From positions 3,100,001 to 3,164,000 of the forward strand of contig NZ_CP082301.1 of NCBI RefSeq assembly GCF_019880305.1: DNA of 64,000 bases, written 5' to 3'. The notes beneath the pieces were generated by a model that saw only the letters and a program-made list of their open reading frames with translations, did no database searches and had not been told where the DNA came from. The translations under genes and the position numbers were made by a program. This DNA is from Streptomyces decoyicus. GTDB lineage: Bacteria; Actinomycetota; Actinomycetes; Streptomycetales; Streptomycetaceae. Positions 24,980 to 33,476 of this stretch are shown in pieces. Within the stretch, counting starts at the first letter, position 1, and every line of letters starts with the position of its first letter.

Positions 24980-26500
24980 ATGAGGCAACGGCAACAGGCC
25001 CATAAACGCTCGCGTTTGACGAACAGAATGCTCATCGGCGGCACCGCCCTGCTGCTGGGCGGCGGCGGACTGGCCGCCTACGCCACCACGGCGCTGGCCG
25101 GCAACAACACACCGGGCACGATGTCCGGCCACCAGCAGCACACCGCGTCCGCCATCACCATCTCCTGCCCCGATGTGGGGGAACGGCTGCGCACCGTTCC
25201 GCGCAGTGCACAGCTCTCGGTCTCCAAGGGGCTGTCCTCGCTCGACAAGCAGGTGCACGACGCCTACCACAAGATGATGGGCGGCAGCGGCGCCGACGTG
25301 CTGAACCCGCTCAAGGCGCAGCGGCAGAAGACCATCAAGATGATGGTCACCGCGATAGCCAAGAACACCAAGCGGCCCAGCTACCTGCTGAAGATGAGCG
25401 GCTGTACCACCAAGCCGGTGGACGAGGGCGCCGGCGCGGGCGGCAGTGACTCCACCAAGTCCGTGCAGGACGGCTGGTACCAGGGGCAGAACCAGACCCA
25501 GGGCGCGGATCAGAACCAGGACCAGAACCAGAACCAGGACCAGCAGGGGCAGGACCAGCAGGGCCAGGACCAGCAGGGTCAGCAGGGTCAGGACGGCGGC
25601 CAGCAGGGCCAGGTCGGCGGTCCCTCCCCCGACGACTTCGTCGACATCAACAACGTCCAGCCGAACGCGGACGCCCCGCCGTTCGCCGCCCCCCAGGGAG
25701 GCAACGCCTCGACGGGCACCTTCACCACCGAGTGCGGCCGCAATGAGGACGGCCACTTCAACTCCGACAACGTCATCGTGACGCCGGGGGTCAGCAACGG
25801 CGCCCACCACACCCACGACTACGTCGGCAACAAGGCCACCGACGCCTTCTCCGACGACAACAAGCTCGCCGCCTCCGACACCACCTGCGACAACGGCGAC
25901 CAGTCGACCCACTACTGGCCCGTGCTGCGCAAGCTGGACGGGAACGCGGAGCAGAAGCCGGGAGCCGCGCAGGACGCCAACGTCGGCACGACGCTGACCC
26001 CGGCCACGGTGACCCTGACGTTCCGCGGCAGCCAGGTCGGCCAGGTCGAGGCGATGCCGCGCTTCATGAAGATCATCACCGGCGACGCCAAAGCCTTCAC
26101 CAACGGCACCAAGAACGCCAACGCCTCCTGGAGCTGCACCGGCTTCGAGGACCGGCAGCTGAAGGACAAGTACCCGCTGTGCCCGCAGGGCTCGCAGGTC
26201 GTGCGGACCTTCGCCTTCCAGAACTGCTGGAACGGCCAGGACATCGACAGCGGCAACCACCGTGACCACGTGACGTTCTCGGACCAGAACGGCGCCTGCC
26301 CCCAAGGCTTCAAGGCGATCCCGCAGCTCGTCCAGCGGATCACCTACGACGTCCCGCAGGGCCAGAGCTTCGCGGTGGACAGCTTCCCCGAACAGCTGCA
26401 CAAACCGGTGACCGACCACGGTGACTTCATCAACGTGATGCCGGACCAGCTGATGAGCAAGGCCGTCGACTGCATCAACGGCGGCCGTAACTGCACCTGA
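24980..26500 (+). CDS. DUF1996 secreted protein with Gln/Asn-rich linker
   Basis: The 506-residue exported protein has an N-terminal signal (MLIGGTALLLGGGGLAAYATTALA), a helical region to residue 165, a Gln/Asn/Asp/Gly-rich linker at 168-211 made of QNQ, DQNQ and QQGQD units, and the DUF1996 domain (from about 217). That domain has NGAHHTHDYVGN, DQSTHYWPVL, WSCTGF, FQNCWNGQDID and SGNHRDHVTF, with many His and Cys residues. DUF1996 occurs in fungal and actinobacterial secreted proteins of unknown function, often with glycan-related partners. Downstream lies a dense cluster of stem-loops. Confidence 0.85.
   Translation: MRQRQQAHKRSRLTNRMLIGGTALLLGGGGLAAYATTALAGNNTPGTMSGHQQHTASAITISCPDVGERLRTVPRSAQLSVSKGLSSLDKQVHDAYHKMMGGSGADVLNPLKAQRQKTIKMMVTAIAKNTKRPSYLLKMSGCTTKPVDEGAGAGGSDSTKSVQDGWYQGQNQTQGADQNQDQNQNQDQQGQDQQGQDQQGQQGQDGGQQGQVGGPSPDDFVDINNVQPNADAPPFAAPQGGNASTGTFTTECGRNEDGHFNSDNVIVTPGVSNGAHHTHDYVGNKATDAFSDDNKLAASDTTCDNGDQSTHYWPVLRKLDGNAEQKPGAAQDANVGTTLTPATVTLTFRGSQVGQVEAMPRFMKIITGDAKAFTNGTKNANASWSCTGFEDRQLKDKYPLCPQGSQVVRTFAFQNCWNGQDIDSGNHRDHVTFSDQNGACPQGFKAIPQLVQRITYDVPQGQSFAVDSFPEQLHKPVTDHGDFINVMPDQLMSKAVDCINGGRNCT
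25481..25612. repeat. Gln/Asn-rich coding repeat in the DUF1996 gene
   Basis: CAG and AAC codons dominate, arranged as degenerate 9-18 bp units around GGACCAGCAGGGCCA. The repeat encodes a prion-like low-complexity linker. Confidence 0.85.
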
Positions 26501-26507
26501 GGGTCCC

Positions 26508-26553
26508 GCCCGTGAGCCCCTTGGAGGAGGTATCCCCCAAGGGGCTCACGGGC
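26508..26553 (+). terminator. Terminator of the DUF1996 gene
   Basis: A perfect 17-bp stem GCCCGTGAGCCCCTTGG with CCAAGGGGCTCACGGGC encloses a 12-nt loop, 7 nt after the stop. Confidence 0.85.
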
Positions 26554-26706
26554 GCCCTGGGGGAGGTGTCCCCTGGGGGCGCCCACGAGCTACCTCGGAG
26601 AGGCGCCCTCTGAGGGACTCAGGGGCTTCCCCGGAGAGGTATCCCCTGAGGGAGCGCCCCCGGAGCGGTGCCCCCTGAGAGACTCACGGCCCCCTGGGCA
26701 TCACAA
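26554..26706. repeat. Cluster of short imperfect repeats and minor hairpins
   Basis: Several degenerate copies of GGAGAGGTATCCCCTGAGGG follow the terminator. They can form alternative short hairpins. No gene is present. Confidence 0.6.
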
Positions 26707-26750
26707 AGCGGCGGCCCCGACCCGGATTCCCGGGGGTCGGGGCCGCCGCT
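26707..26750. terminator. Second strong hairpin, probably terminator of the PucR-like gene
   Basis: AGCGGCGGCCCCGACCC pairs with GGGTCGGGGCCGCCGCT, a 17-bp stem with a 10-nt loop, between convergent genes. Confidence 0.8.
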
Positions 26751-26837
26751 CTGCACCTGGAGGCTGTCGCGGTACCGGAGGGCTCTCGCCGTACCGGCCG
26801 GCCGTCAGCTCAACGGGCTCGGTGGGTCAACCGTGCC

Positions 26838-27977
26838 TCAAAGACCGTTGACGCGGGCCTCCCGGGCAACGCCCAGCGGGCGTATGGACGAGGCGACGGC
26901 CCGCGCCCGGCGGCCGGCCCGTGCGCGGTAGCTGCGGACGTGCGCCATCAGACGGCGGCTGCGCAGCGCCATCTCCAGCTCGAAGCGGGTACGCGGATCA
27001 CGCAGCACCGGACCGAAGAGCTTCTCGATCTGGCGCAGGCGGTAGCGCACCGTCTGCGGGTGCACATGCAACAGCTTGGCCGCCTCCGGTGCTCCGCCGC
27101 CCTCCAGCCACGCCAGCAGCGTGACTTCGAGCCGCTCGCTCTGCCGGGGCGTCAGCTCCTCCAGCGGGCCCAGCCAGCGGGACGTCAGCGCGTCCGCCAG
27201 CGACTCGTCCTGGAGCAGCAGCAGCGCCGAGAGGTGGTCGTCGACGAACGCGGGCCGTGACTCGGGGCCGACCCGGCCCGGAGCCAGCGTCAGCAGATAG
27301 CGGGCCCAACGCAGCGACGACGCGGTGTCGGTGGCCGGAACGACGTGACCGACCGCGGCCGGCCTGCCCTTGAGCGCCGCCTCCAGGCGGGCCCGGGTCT
27401 GGGTGGCCGGGTCGGGGACGAACAGACAGGTGTACCCGTCGACGGAGCCGATGAGGGCATGCCCGAGCGCCGCGGCGAGTTGGGCGGCTTCTGCGGGAGT
27501 GGCGAGGACAACGGCCTGGAGGGTCTCGGGGACCGGCCAGCCCGCAGCGCGGGACAGGTCGGCCAAGCCCTCCTCCGGCAGCTCCCGTTGTCCGGCGAGC
27601 ACATCGAACAGGTCCTGGCGGGCCCGGGCCACCGGCATCGGAGTCACAACGGAGGGTACTGCCCGAGGTTTACTCTCCGACTCTTTTTGGTACCCAAGAA
27701 CTGTCAGCAAGGCCTGTTCAAGTGCCCATTGTGCCTCTTCTACGGGAGTATCCCCGAGAAGTGCGGACAATGCGGGAAATCCGCGTTGCAACTCCGCGAC
27801 CAACTTGTCGGCGAGATCCGGAAGTTCATTTCTGACTACCCGGTTCCACTCGCCTCGTGGACGCGACCAGATGCGGTTCAGGAGATCACACATCGCTACC
27901 TCGATCCTGGCGGGGATGCGGCTGTTACTGGGGATTGGCGCCCCCCGTGCGCCTGAGTCGGCATCATCCGGAGTCAC
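26838..27977 (-). CDS. PucR/CdaR-type helix-turn-helix regulator
   Basis: The 379-residue protein has an N-terminal sensor-like region without a known ligand domain and a C-terminal PucR helix-turn-helix: LEVTLLAWLEGGGAPEAAKLLHVHPQTVRYRLRQIEKLFG, then DPRTRFELEMALRSRRLM. PucR-type regulators respond to metabolites such as purines or sugar acids. It is divergent from the redox operon starting at 28216, so it is a likely regulator of it. The GTG at 27977 is the most upstream start; an ATG at 27893 (MCDLLNRIW) with GAGG ahead is a good alternative, 28 codons shorter. Confidence 0.8.
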   Translation of the reverse strand: MTPDDADSGARGAPIPSNSRIPARIEVAMCDLLNRIWSRPRGEWNRVVRNELPDLADKLVAELQRGFPALSALLGDTPVEEAQWALEQALLTVLGYQKESESKPRAVPSVVTPMPVARARQDLFDVLAGQRELPEEGLADLSRAAGWPVPETLQAVVLATPAEAAQLAAALGHALIGSVDGYTCLFVPDPATQTRARLEAALKGRPAAVGHVVPATDTASSLRWARYLLTLAPGRVGPESRPAFVDDHLSALLLLQDESLADALTSRWLGPLEELTPRQSERLEVTLLAWLEGGGAPEAAKLLHVHPQTVRYRLRQIEKLFGPVLRDPRTRFELEMALRSRRLMAHVRSYRARAGRRARAVASSIRPLGVAREARVNGL

Positions 27978-28215
27978 CCCGCGGGACCGCGATGCCAGTG
28001 CAGGAATTTGTCACAGCGCGATAAACCTTACGAAAGCCTGAACGCGTTCGGAGATGCTTTTACACATCCGGATTACGGCCCTGCGTATCCGACCGGTTAC
28101 AGAATGTTTAGTGTTACCGGGGGTCACCCGAACAAAAGCCCCGGGCAAATTACGCCCCCGGGAGATTTCATCGAAATTCGCATCCCGCACCCGCGCCCTG
28201 ACACCGGGAGGTCCG
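27978..28215. other. Divergent promoter region of the PucR-like gene and redox operon
   Basis: This 238-bp spacer is clearly more AT-rich than the flanking genes, as expected for promoters on both strands. It contains CCCGGGCAAATTACGCCCCCGGG near 28138, an imperfect inverted repeat that could be an operator or leader hairpin. Confidence 0.45.
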
Positions 28216-28965
28216 ATGTCCGCACCGCGTATGCAGAGCCGACGCGCCGCACACCGAGCCCGGCCTTCGCCTTTCGTGCCTCGCCCCCGGCGCCCCCCGA
28301 ACGAACCCGGGCCGTCGGCCCGCCGACCGGCCGGCGGCTTCGCCGGAACTGCCGTGCTCCGCCCGGCGCTTCCGGCCGCACTGCTGCTCTTCCTCGCCGT
28401 CATGCTGCGCTCCGGCGCGATGGACGGCCTGCTGAACTTCCTCGACTTCGGCGCCGGGGTACTCGCGTTGGTCTCCCTGTCGGTCACCGTGCTGTGGGGC
28501 CTGGCCGCCACCGACCGGATGGTGCTGAAGTCCGGCCACCGGCTGCTCGCCCAGGCCGTGCACCGCGGCACCGGCGTCGCGGGCCTCGGCTTCCTCGGAC
28601 TGCACATCTGGGTCAAAGTCACCGAGGGCCACACCGATGCGGCGGCCGCCGCGGTGCCCTTCACCGACGGCGCCCGCCCCGGCCTCATCGGCCTCGGCAC
28701 CCTCGCCGCCTACGTGTTCATCGCCGTCGCGGTGACCGGCGCGGTGCGCGGCGCCTTCACCGGCATCACCGCCTCCCGGTGGTGGCGGGGGCTGCACATG
28801 AGCGCGTACGCCGCCTGGGGGATGGCCCTGGTGCACGGCCTCAGGGCGGGCCGCCCCGCGGCCGGCTATGCCCTCGTCGGCTACGCCATCTGCCTTGTCG
28901 CGGTGGCCGTACGACTCGCGCTGCGGATGCGCGACTCACGCAGGAACACAGGAGAACTCCCATGA
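28216..28965 (+). CDS. Ferric-reductase-like / cytochrome b-type membrane protein
   Basis: The 249-residue protein has a basic N-terminal tail of about 45 residues and then five or six membrane segments. Histidines sit in or next to spans: SGHRLLAQAVHRGTG, GLHIWVKVTEGH, RGLHMSAYAAWGMALVHGL. This pattern suits bis-haem ligation as in ferric reductase or cytochrome b561-like proteins. The ATG at 28216 follows GGGAGG. Its stop overlaps the start of the NuoF-like gene (ATGA), so the two probably form one electron-transfer complex, passing electrons from a cytoplasmic flavo/iron-sulfur protein across the membrane. Confidence 0.75.
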   Translation: MSAPRMQSRRAAHRARPSPFVPRPRRPPNEPGPSARRPAGGFAGTAVLRPALPAALLLFLAVMLRSGAMDGLLNFLDFGAGVLALVSLSVTVLWGLAATDRMVLKSGHRLLAQAVHRGTGVAGLGFLGLHIWVKVTEGHTDAAAAAVPFTDGARPGLIGLGTLAAYVFIAVAVTGAVRGAFTGITASRWWRGLHMSAYAAWGMALVHGLRAGRPAAGYALVGYAICLVAVAVRLALRMRDSRRNTGELP

Positions 28966-30512
28966 CCGCCCCCGCCCCGACCCGCCCGCTCCCGGCCGTC
29001 CCCGGCCCGGAGCCCGTACCGACGCTGGCGTCCTTCGGCCCGCCCCGGTTGCTGGCCGGCCTCGACGAGATGCCGCGCATGGACCGGGTGGCGCATCTGG
29101 CCCGGCACGGCAGCCTGCCGCAGCTCAACTCCACGGAGCTGGTGGCGCTGGCCGAGGACATCGATCTGCGCGGCCGGGGAGGTGCGGGCTTCCCCTTCGC
29201 CCGCAAGCTGACCGCCGTCATGGACGGGATGCGCAAGGCAGACGGCAAGGGCGCGGTGGTCGTCAACGGCAGCGAGGGCGAGCCCAGCTGCCTCAAGGAC
29301 ACCGCGATGCTGCTGCACGCACCGCACCTGGTGATCGACGGCGCCCTGCTGGCCGCCGACGCCCTGGGCGCCCACGAGGTCGCCATCGGGGTGACCCGTA
29401 TGGACGTCCTGAGCTCCGTGCAGCGCGCGATCGACGAACGCGGCCCGGTGCGGCCGACGTTACGGGTCAGCCTGCTGACCGAACGCTTCGTCACCGGCGA
29501 GGGCTCCGCGATGACGAACGGGCTGAGCGGCGGCCCCGGCCTCCCCTCGGGCCGCAAGATCCGCTCCAGCGAGCGCGGCCTGAACGGTGTACCGACCCTG
29601 CTGTCGAACACCGAGACCTACGCCCAGCTCGCCGTGGCCGCCCGGCTCGGTGCGCTCGGCTACCGCACCGTCGGCCTGCCGACGGAGCCCGGCACGCTGC
29701 TGCTGACCGTCGCCGGCAGCATGGTCGTGGAGGTCCCCTACGGGGTTTCGCTGGCCCGGGTCCTGGCGCTGTGCGGCATGGACCAGGGTCAGGGCGTGCT
29801 GATCGGCGGCTACCACGGCACCTTCGTCTCCCCGACCGACGCACTGACCGCGAAGCTGTCGAAGGAGTCGCTGGCGGAGTACAAGGCGGTGCTCGGTGCC
29901 GGTGCGGTGCTGCCGCTGCCGTACGACACCTGCCCCGCGGGCGAGACGGTACGCGTCGCACAGTGGATGGGCGCCGAATCGGCCGGCCAGTGCGGCCCCT
30001 GCGTGCTGGGGCTGCCCGCGCTCGCCGAGCAGCTCGACCGCGCCGTACGGGGCGGCGGTGCCGGCGCCCTGGAAGCCGTACAGGCGCGGATGCGGGCCGT
30101 CGAGAAGCGCGGCGCGTGCAGCCATCCGGACGGCACCTCGCGCTTCGTCGCCTCGGCCCTCGGCGCCTTTCCCGAGGAGTTCGAGCGGCATGCGCAGGGG
30201 TTCGGATGCGGCCGCCCGGTGACCGGTGCGCTGCCGGTCACCGGGAGCCGGCCGCTGTCGTCCACCGTTCCCCAGCCGGCGTCCGCCCCCTCCCGGGCGG
30301 CCGCGCCGCCGCAGGAGAGACTGCTGGTCGACTGGACGCTGTGCCGCGGCCACGGCCTGTGCGCGGATGTGGTGCCCGGCATCATCAAGCTGGGCCCGGA
30401 CGGCTATCCGGAGAAGGCCAGCATGCCGCTGCCGGCCCGGATGCGGCGTCGTGCACAGCTCGCGGTGCGCCGCTGCCCGGCGCTCGCGCTGCGGGTACAG
30501 GGCGGCAACTGA
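28962..30512 (+). CDS. NuoF-like flavoprotein fused to a 3Fe-4S-type ferredoxin
   Basis: The 516-residue cytoplasmic protein has the FMN/NADH domain of NuoF (GRGGAGFP at 71-78, NGSEGEP at 102-108), an SLBB-like segment, and the iron-sulfur region AESAGQCGPC. In NuoF the cluster has four Cys; here the first is Ala341 while Cys344, Cys347 and Cys386 remain. A linker leads to a C-terminal single-cluster ferredoxin with CRGHGLC (461-467) and CP at 505-506, the CX5C...CP pattern of 3Fe-4S ferredoxins of Streptomyces. It probably takes electrons from NAD(P)H or a ferredoxin partner and feeds the membrane protein to which it is translationally coupled. Confidence 0.85.
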   Translation: MTAPAPTRPLPAVPGPEPVPTLASFGPPRLLAGLDEMPRMDRVAHLARHGSLPQLNSTELVALAEDIDLRGRGGAGFPFARKLTAVMDGMRKADGKGAVVVNGSEGEPSCLKDTAMLLHAPHLVIDGALLAADALGAHEVAIGVTRMDVLSSVQRAIDERGPVRPTLRVSLLTERFVTGEGSAMTNGLSGGPGLPSGRKIRSSERGLNGVPTLLSNTETYAQLAVAARLGALGYRTVGLPTEPGTLLLTVAGSMVVEVPYGVSLARVLALCGMDQGQGVLIGGYHGTFVSPTDALTAKLSKESLAEYKAVLGAGAVLPLPYDTCPAGETVRVAQWMGAESAGQCGPCVLGLPALAEQLDRAVRGGGAGALEAVQARMRAVEKRGACSHPDGTSRFVASALGAFPEEFERHAQGFGCGRPVTGALPVTGSRPLSSTVPQPASAPSRAAAPPQERLLVDWTLCRGHGLCADVVPGIIKLGPDGYPEKASMPLPARMRRRAQLAVRRCPALALRVQGGN

Positions 30513-30574
30513 GGTGCCGGGCAGGGTTTTTGCCCACGGAGAAAATTCTTCGGCTCCGTTGAACGCCCGGCACC
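30513..30574 (+). terminator. Branched hairpin after the redox operon
   Basis: An outer 10-bp stem GGTGCCGGGC with GCCCGGCACC encloses an inner hairpin CGGAG/CTCCG with an AT-rich loop. It begins right after the stop and precedes the lipoprotein gene, so it could terminate or attenuate transcription into it. Confidence 0.6.
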
Positions 30575-30698
30575 CCGTAGCCCGTATTCCCCCGGCGACG
30601 GCACCCCGCCGGGGCCCCGGGCCACCACGGCACCCGGGCCACCTTCTCAGCCACCACCTCAGCAAGCGACGCAATCACCACCCGACAGAGGAGACATC

Positions 30699-31655
30699 AT
30701 GATCACTCGACGTCGTGCGGGTCTCGCGGCCACGGCGGTCGCCACCCTGGCCCTGACCGCCGCCTGCGGCAGCAGCGGCAACCAGAGCGCCGGCACCCCC
30801 ACCACCGACAACGTCCAGCCCGCAGGACAGGGCACCAGCGACTACGGCTACGGCTCCTCCGGCGGCGGCCAGGCGGGCGGCGACACCGCCAACACCGGTG
30901 GCAAGGCCCCGCAGGCGGCGCCCAGCGCCGGCACGCTGGCCCTGCACCAGGACGCCACGCTCGGCCCGGTCGTCACCGACTCCAAGGGCATGACCCTCTA
31001 CCGCTTCGACAAGGACACCCCGGACCCGTCGAAGTCCAACTGCTCCGGCTCCTGCGCCACCACCTGGCCGGTGGTCCCCGCCGACGGCGCCAGCGCCCCG
31101 GCCGGTATCGACAAGAGCAAGCTCGGCTCGGTCACCCGCGCCGACGGCACCAAGCAGCTCACCATCGGCGGCTGGCCCGCCTACCGCTTCGCCAAGGACA
31201 CCAAGCCCGGCGACACCAAGGGCCAGGGCGTGGGCGGCACATGGAACGCGCTGGCCGCCGACGGCAAGAAGGCCGGCGCCCAGAAGCCCGGCGACGTCTC
31301 GGTGTTCGACCACCCCCAGCTCGGCTCCATCCTCGTCGACGGCAAGGGCCGCACCCTCTACCGCTTCAACAAGGACAGCGCCTGGCCGATGAAGTTCGGC
31401 TGCAACGACGCCTGCCTGGACACCTGGAAGCCCGCCAAGCCTGCCGACCGCTCCAAGCTCAACGGCATCGCCCCCAAGCTCATCAGCACCGTCACCCGCC
31501 CCGACGGCACCCGTCAGCTGGCCGTCGACTGCTGGCCGGTCTACTGGTTCACCGGCGACGAGCAGCCCGGTGACATCAACGGCCAGGGCAAGATGGGCCT
31601 GTGGTTCGCGGTCTCCAAGGAGGGCAAGAAGATCACGACGACACCGGAGGGCTGA
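30699..31655 (+). CDS. SCO0930-like lipoprotein with Yx(FWY)xxD motifs
   Basis: The 318-residue surface lipoprotein has a lipobox ending at Cys23 (ALTAAC), a Gly/Ser-rich linker and a tandem pair of COG4315-type domains. The family motif Yx(FWY)xxD is seen four times: YRFDKD, YRFAKD, YRFNKD and YWFTGD. Each domain also has Cys residues (NCSGSCATTWP; GCNDACLDTW) and SVTRADGTKQL-type segments. The function is unknown; its position behind a haem membrane protein and a flavo-ferredoxin suggests a role as an extracytoplasmic redox or metal partner. Its 3' end overlaps the convergent symporter gene by 23 bp. Confidence 0.85.
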   Translation: MITRRRAGLAATAVATLALTAACGSSGNQSAGTPTTDNVQPAGQGTSDYGYGSSGGGQAGGDTANTGGKAPQAAPSAGTLALHQDATLGPVVTDSKGMTLYRFDKDTPDPSKSNCSGSCATTWPVVPADGASAPAGIDKSKLGSVTRADGTKQLTIGGWPAYRFAKDTKPGDTKGQGVGGTWNALAADGKKAGAQKPGDVSVFDHPQLGSILVDGKGRTLYRFNKDSAWPMKFGCNDACLDTWKPAKPADRSKLNGIAPKLISTVTRPDGTRQLAVDCWPVYWFTGDEQPGDINGQGKMGLWFAVSKEGKKITTTPEG

Positions 31656-33210
31656 CCGCTCCGCCCTGCGGCAACGCGCCGTCCCGGGGGAACTCGTCCT
31701 CCAGCGCCAGCACCTCGGCGTCCGGCCTCTCGTCCGTATCGCGCGGCCCCAGCCAGGTGACCAGGAGCGCCACCGCCACATTCACGGCGAGAGCGACGAT
31801 CCCCGCGTTCATCCCCCAGACCGGGTCGTGTCCCCCGAAGACCAGGACACAGACGAGAGCGAAGCCCGCCACCAGGCCGCTCACCACGGCGCCTCGCGTC
31901 AGCCGCCGCCACACCAGCCCCAGCAGCAGCATCGGCACGAGCTGCGCCATGCCCTCGTACGAAATCAAGGACAGCCGGACGAGGGTGTCGGGGGCGGTGT
32001 AGGTCAGCAGCAGCGCCAGCGCGCCGGCCACCACCACGACCAGCTGTGACCACAGCTTCTGCCGCCCGCCCGACGCCCCCGGGCGTCCTTCCCCGGAAGC
32101 CTCCCCGGCTGCCCCGCCGCCCGTACGCGACAGCGCACCCAGCACGCTCCTCCCCCACATCGTGCCGATGACCAGCATGAATACGGCCATCGGCACGATG
32201 GAGGAGAGGGCGGCGGCCGCCCCGATCAGCCCCACGGCCCAGGCCGGAAGGGAGTCCACCACCAGCTTGAACAGCGCGAGATTGGAGTCCGCGCCCACCA
32301 GCCCGGGCACCACGAACAGCGCCGCCATCCCCAGCAGCATCGGCACGAACAACAGCACGTTGTAGAAGGGCAGGTACATCGCGTTGCGGCGCAGCGCATC
32401 GGCGTTGCGGGCACCCAGATAGCCCGCCACGGTCGTCGGGAAGATGACCACCGTGAGGGAGTTGACCACGGTGGTGGTGACGAACCAGACCGATCCCAGT
32501 CCGCCCGACGCATGGCCCGGGAAGGTCAGCCACTGCGGCTTCTCGGCGACGATCCGGTCCAGGAAGGGGCCGTAGCCGTCGAAGTAGTGCAGCGGCACAT
32601 AGACCGCGAGGAAGCCGAGGGTGCCGATGACGAGGATGTCCTTGAGCACCGACACCCAGGCGCTGCCGCGCAGTCCGCTGACCACGACGAAGCCGGTGGT
32701 GACGGCGAAGGCGAGGAAATAGGCCCAGTTGAGGCTGATCGCTCCGTAGGAAATGGTGGACACGACCACGCCCATGCCGGTGATCTGGAGCTGGATGTAC
32801 GGCAGCAGGCAGACGGTGGCCAGCAGGGCGACGGCGGCGCCGAGCCAGGGCGACCGGTAGCGGTGCGCGATCATGTCGGTGATGCCGACCAGGCCGTGCC
32901 GGCGGGCGTAGGCCCACAGCATCGGCCCGACGACGTACCCGAGCGCATAGCCGCAGGACATATAGGCCAGGACGTAGAGCACGGGGGCACCGGAGTTGTA
33001 GCCCCAGCCGGCCGCGCCGAGGTAGCTGAAGCTCGTATAGCTCTCCCCGGCCATCAGCACCCAGATGAAGACGGTCCCCAGGCTCCGGCCGCCCACCGAC
33101 CACTCCGTCAGCCCCCCGCCGGAGCCGCGGCCGCGCACCGCGAGCAGGCCGAGGACGACGGTGAGCAGCATGAAGCCGCCGAACACGGCGGTGGCCACCG
33201 TGGCGTTCAT
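31633..33210 (-). CDS. Sodium:solute symporter family transporter
   Basis: This 525-residue protein has about 13 membrane segments in the order of the SSS family: GGRSLGTVFIWVLMAGESYTSFSYLG at the start, YIQLQITGMGVVVSTISYG, VVSGLRGSAWVSVLKD (the family signature region), and SSIVPMAVFMLVIG. These carriers take up organic acids, amino acids or sugars with Na+. The substrate is unknown. The ATG at 33210 overlaps the stop of the DUF3311 gene by 4 bp, the usual arrangement for such pairs. The last 23 bp overlap the convergent lipoprotein gene. Confidence 0.88.
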   Translation of the reverse strand: MNATVATAVFGGFMLLTVVLGLLAVRGRGSGGGLTEWSVGGRSLGTVFIWVLMAGESYTSFSYLGAAGWGYNSGAPVLYVLAYMSCGYALGYVVGPMLWAYARRHGLVGITDMIAHRYRSPWLGAAVALLATVCLLPYIQLQITGMGVVVSTISYGAISLNWAYFLAFAVTTGFVVVSGLRGSAWVSVLKDILVIGTLGFLAVYVPLHYFDGYGPFLDRIVAEKPQWLTFPGHASGGLGSVWFVTTTVVNSLTVVIFPTTVAGYLGARNADALRRNAMYLPFYNVLLFVPMLLGMAALFVVPGLVGADSNLALFKLVVDSLPAWAVGLIGAAAALSSIVPMAVFMLVIGTMWGRSVLGALSRTGGGAAGEASGEGRPGASGGRQKLWSQLVVVVAGALALLLTYTAPDTLVRLSLISYEGMAQLVPMLLLGLVWRRLTRGAVVSGLVAGFALVCVLVFGGHDPVWGMNAGIVALAVNVAVALLVTWLGPRDTDERPDAEVLALEDEFPRDGALPQGGAVSPPVSS

Positions 33211-33476
33211 ACCCGGCCCCGCTTTATGTCGCCGCGTCGCGCCAGCCACACCGACAGCGGTGTCGCCAGCGTCGCCACCAGCATCCAGAAGAACAGGAAC
33301 GGCAGACCGAGCATGGTCGGTGTCACCCGGTTCACCAGCGGCAGCACCGCGAGGAACAGCACATACGGCAGCAGCAGCCACAGCAGCGCGGGGCGCTTTC
33401 TCGAACCCGGGGGCCGCCCGGCGCGGGACTCGTTTCGCACGGGGCGAGAGCCTAGGCGACGCGCCGCCGCCCTCAC
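33207..33476 (-). CDS. DUF3311 small membrane protein, symporter partner
   Basis: The 89-residue protein has two membrane spans (LLWLLLPYVLFLAVLPLVN; LGLPFLFFWMLVATLATPLSVWL) and a basic end, matching DUF3311. Such proteins are encoded directly before sodium:solute symporters and probably act as a small subunit. The GTG at 33476 overlaps the sortase stop (GTGA), which supports that start; a GTG at 33440 is an alternative. Confidence 0.82.
   Translation of the reverse strand: MRAAARRLGSRPVRNESRAGRPPGSRKRPALLWLLLPYVLFLAVLPLVNRVTPTMLGLPFLFFWMLVATLATPLSVWLARRGDIKRGRV

Noticed and set aside
31800..33200. Long plus-strand frame across the symporter gene (His/Asp/Gln-rich)
   Set aside because: It is a shadow of the antisense of a real membrane-protein gene, with no ribosome site or domain.
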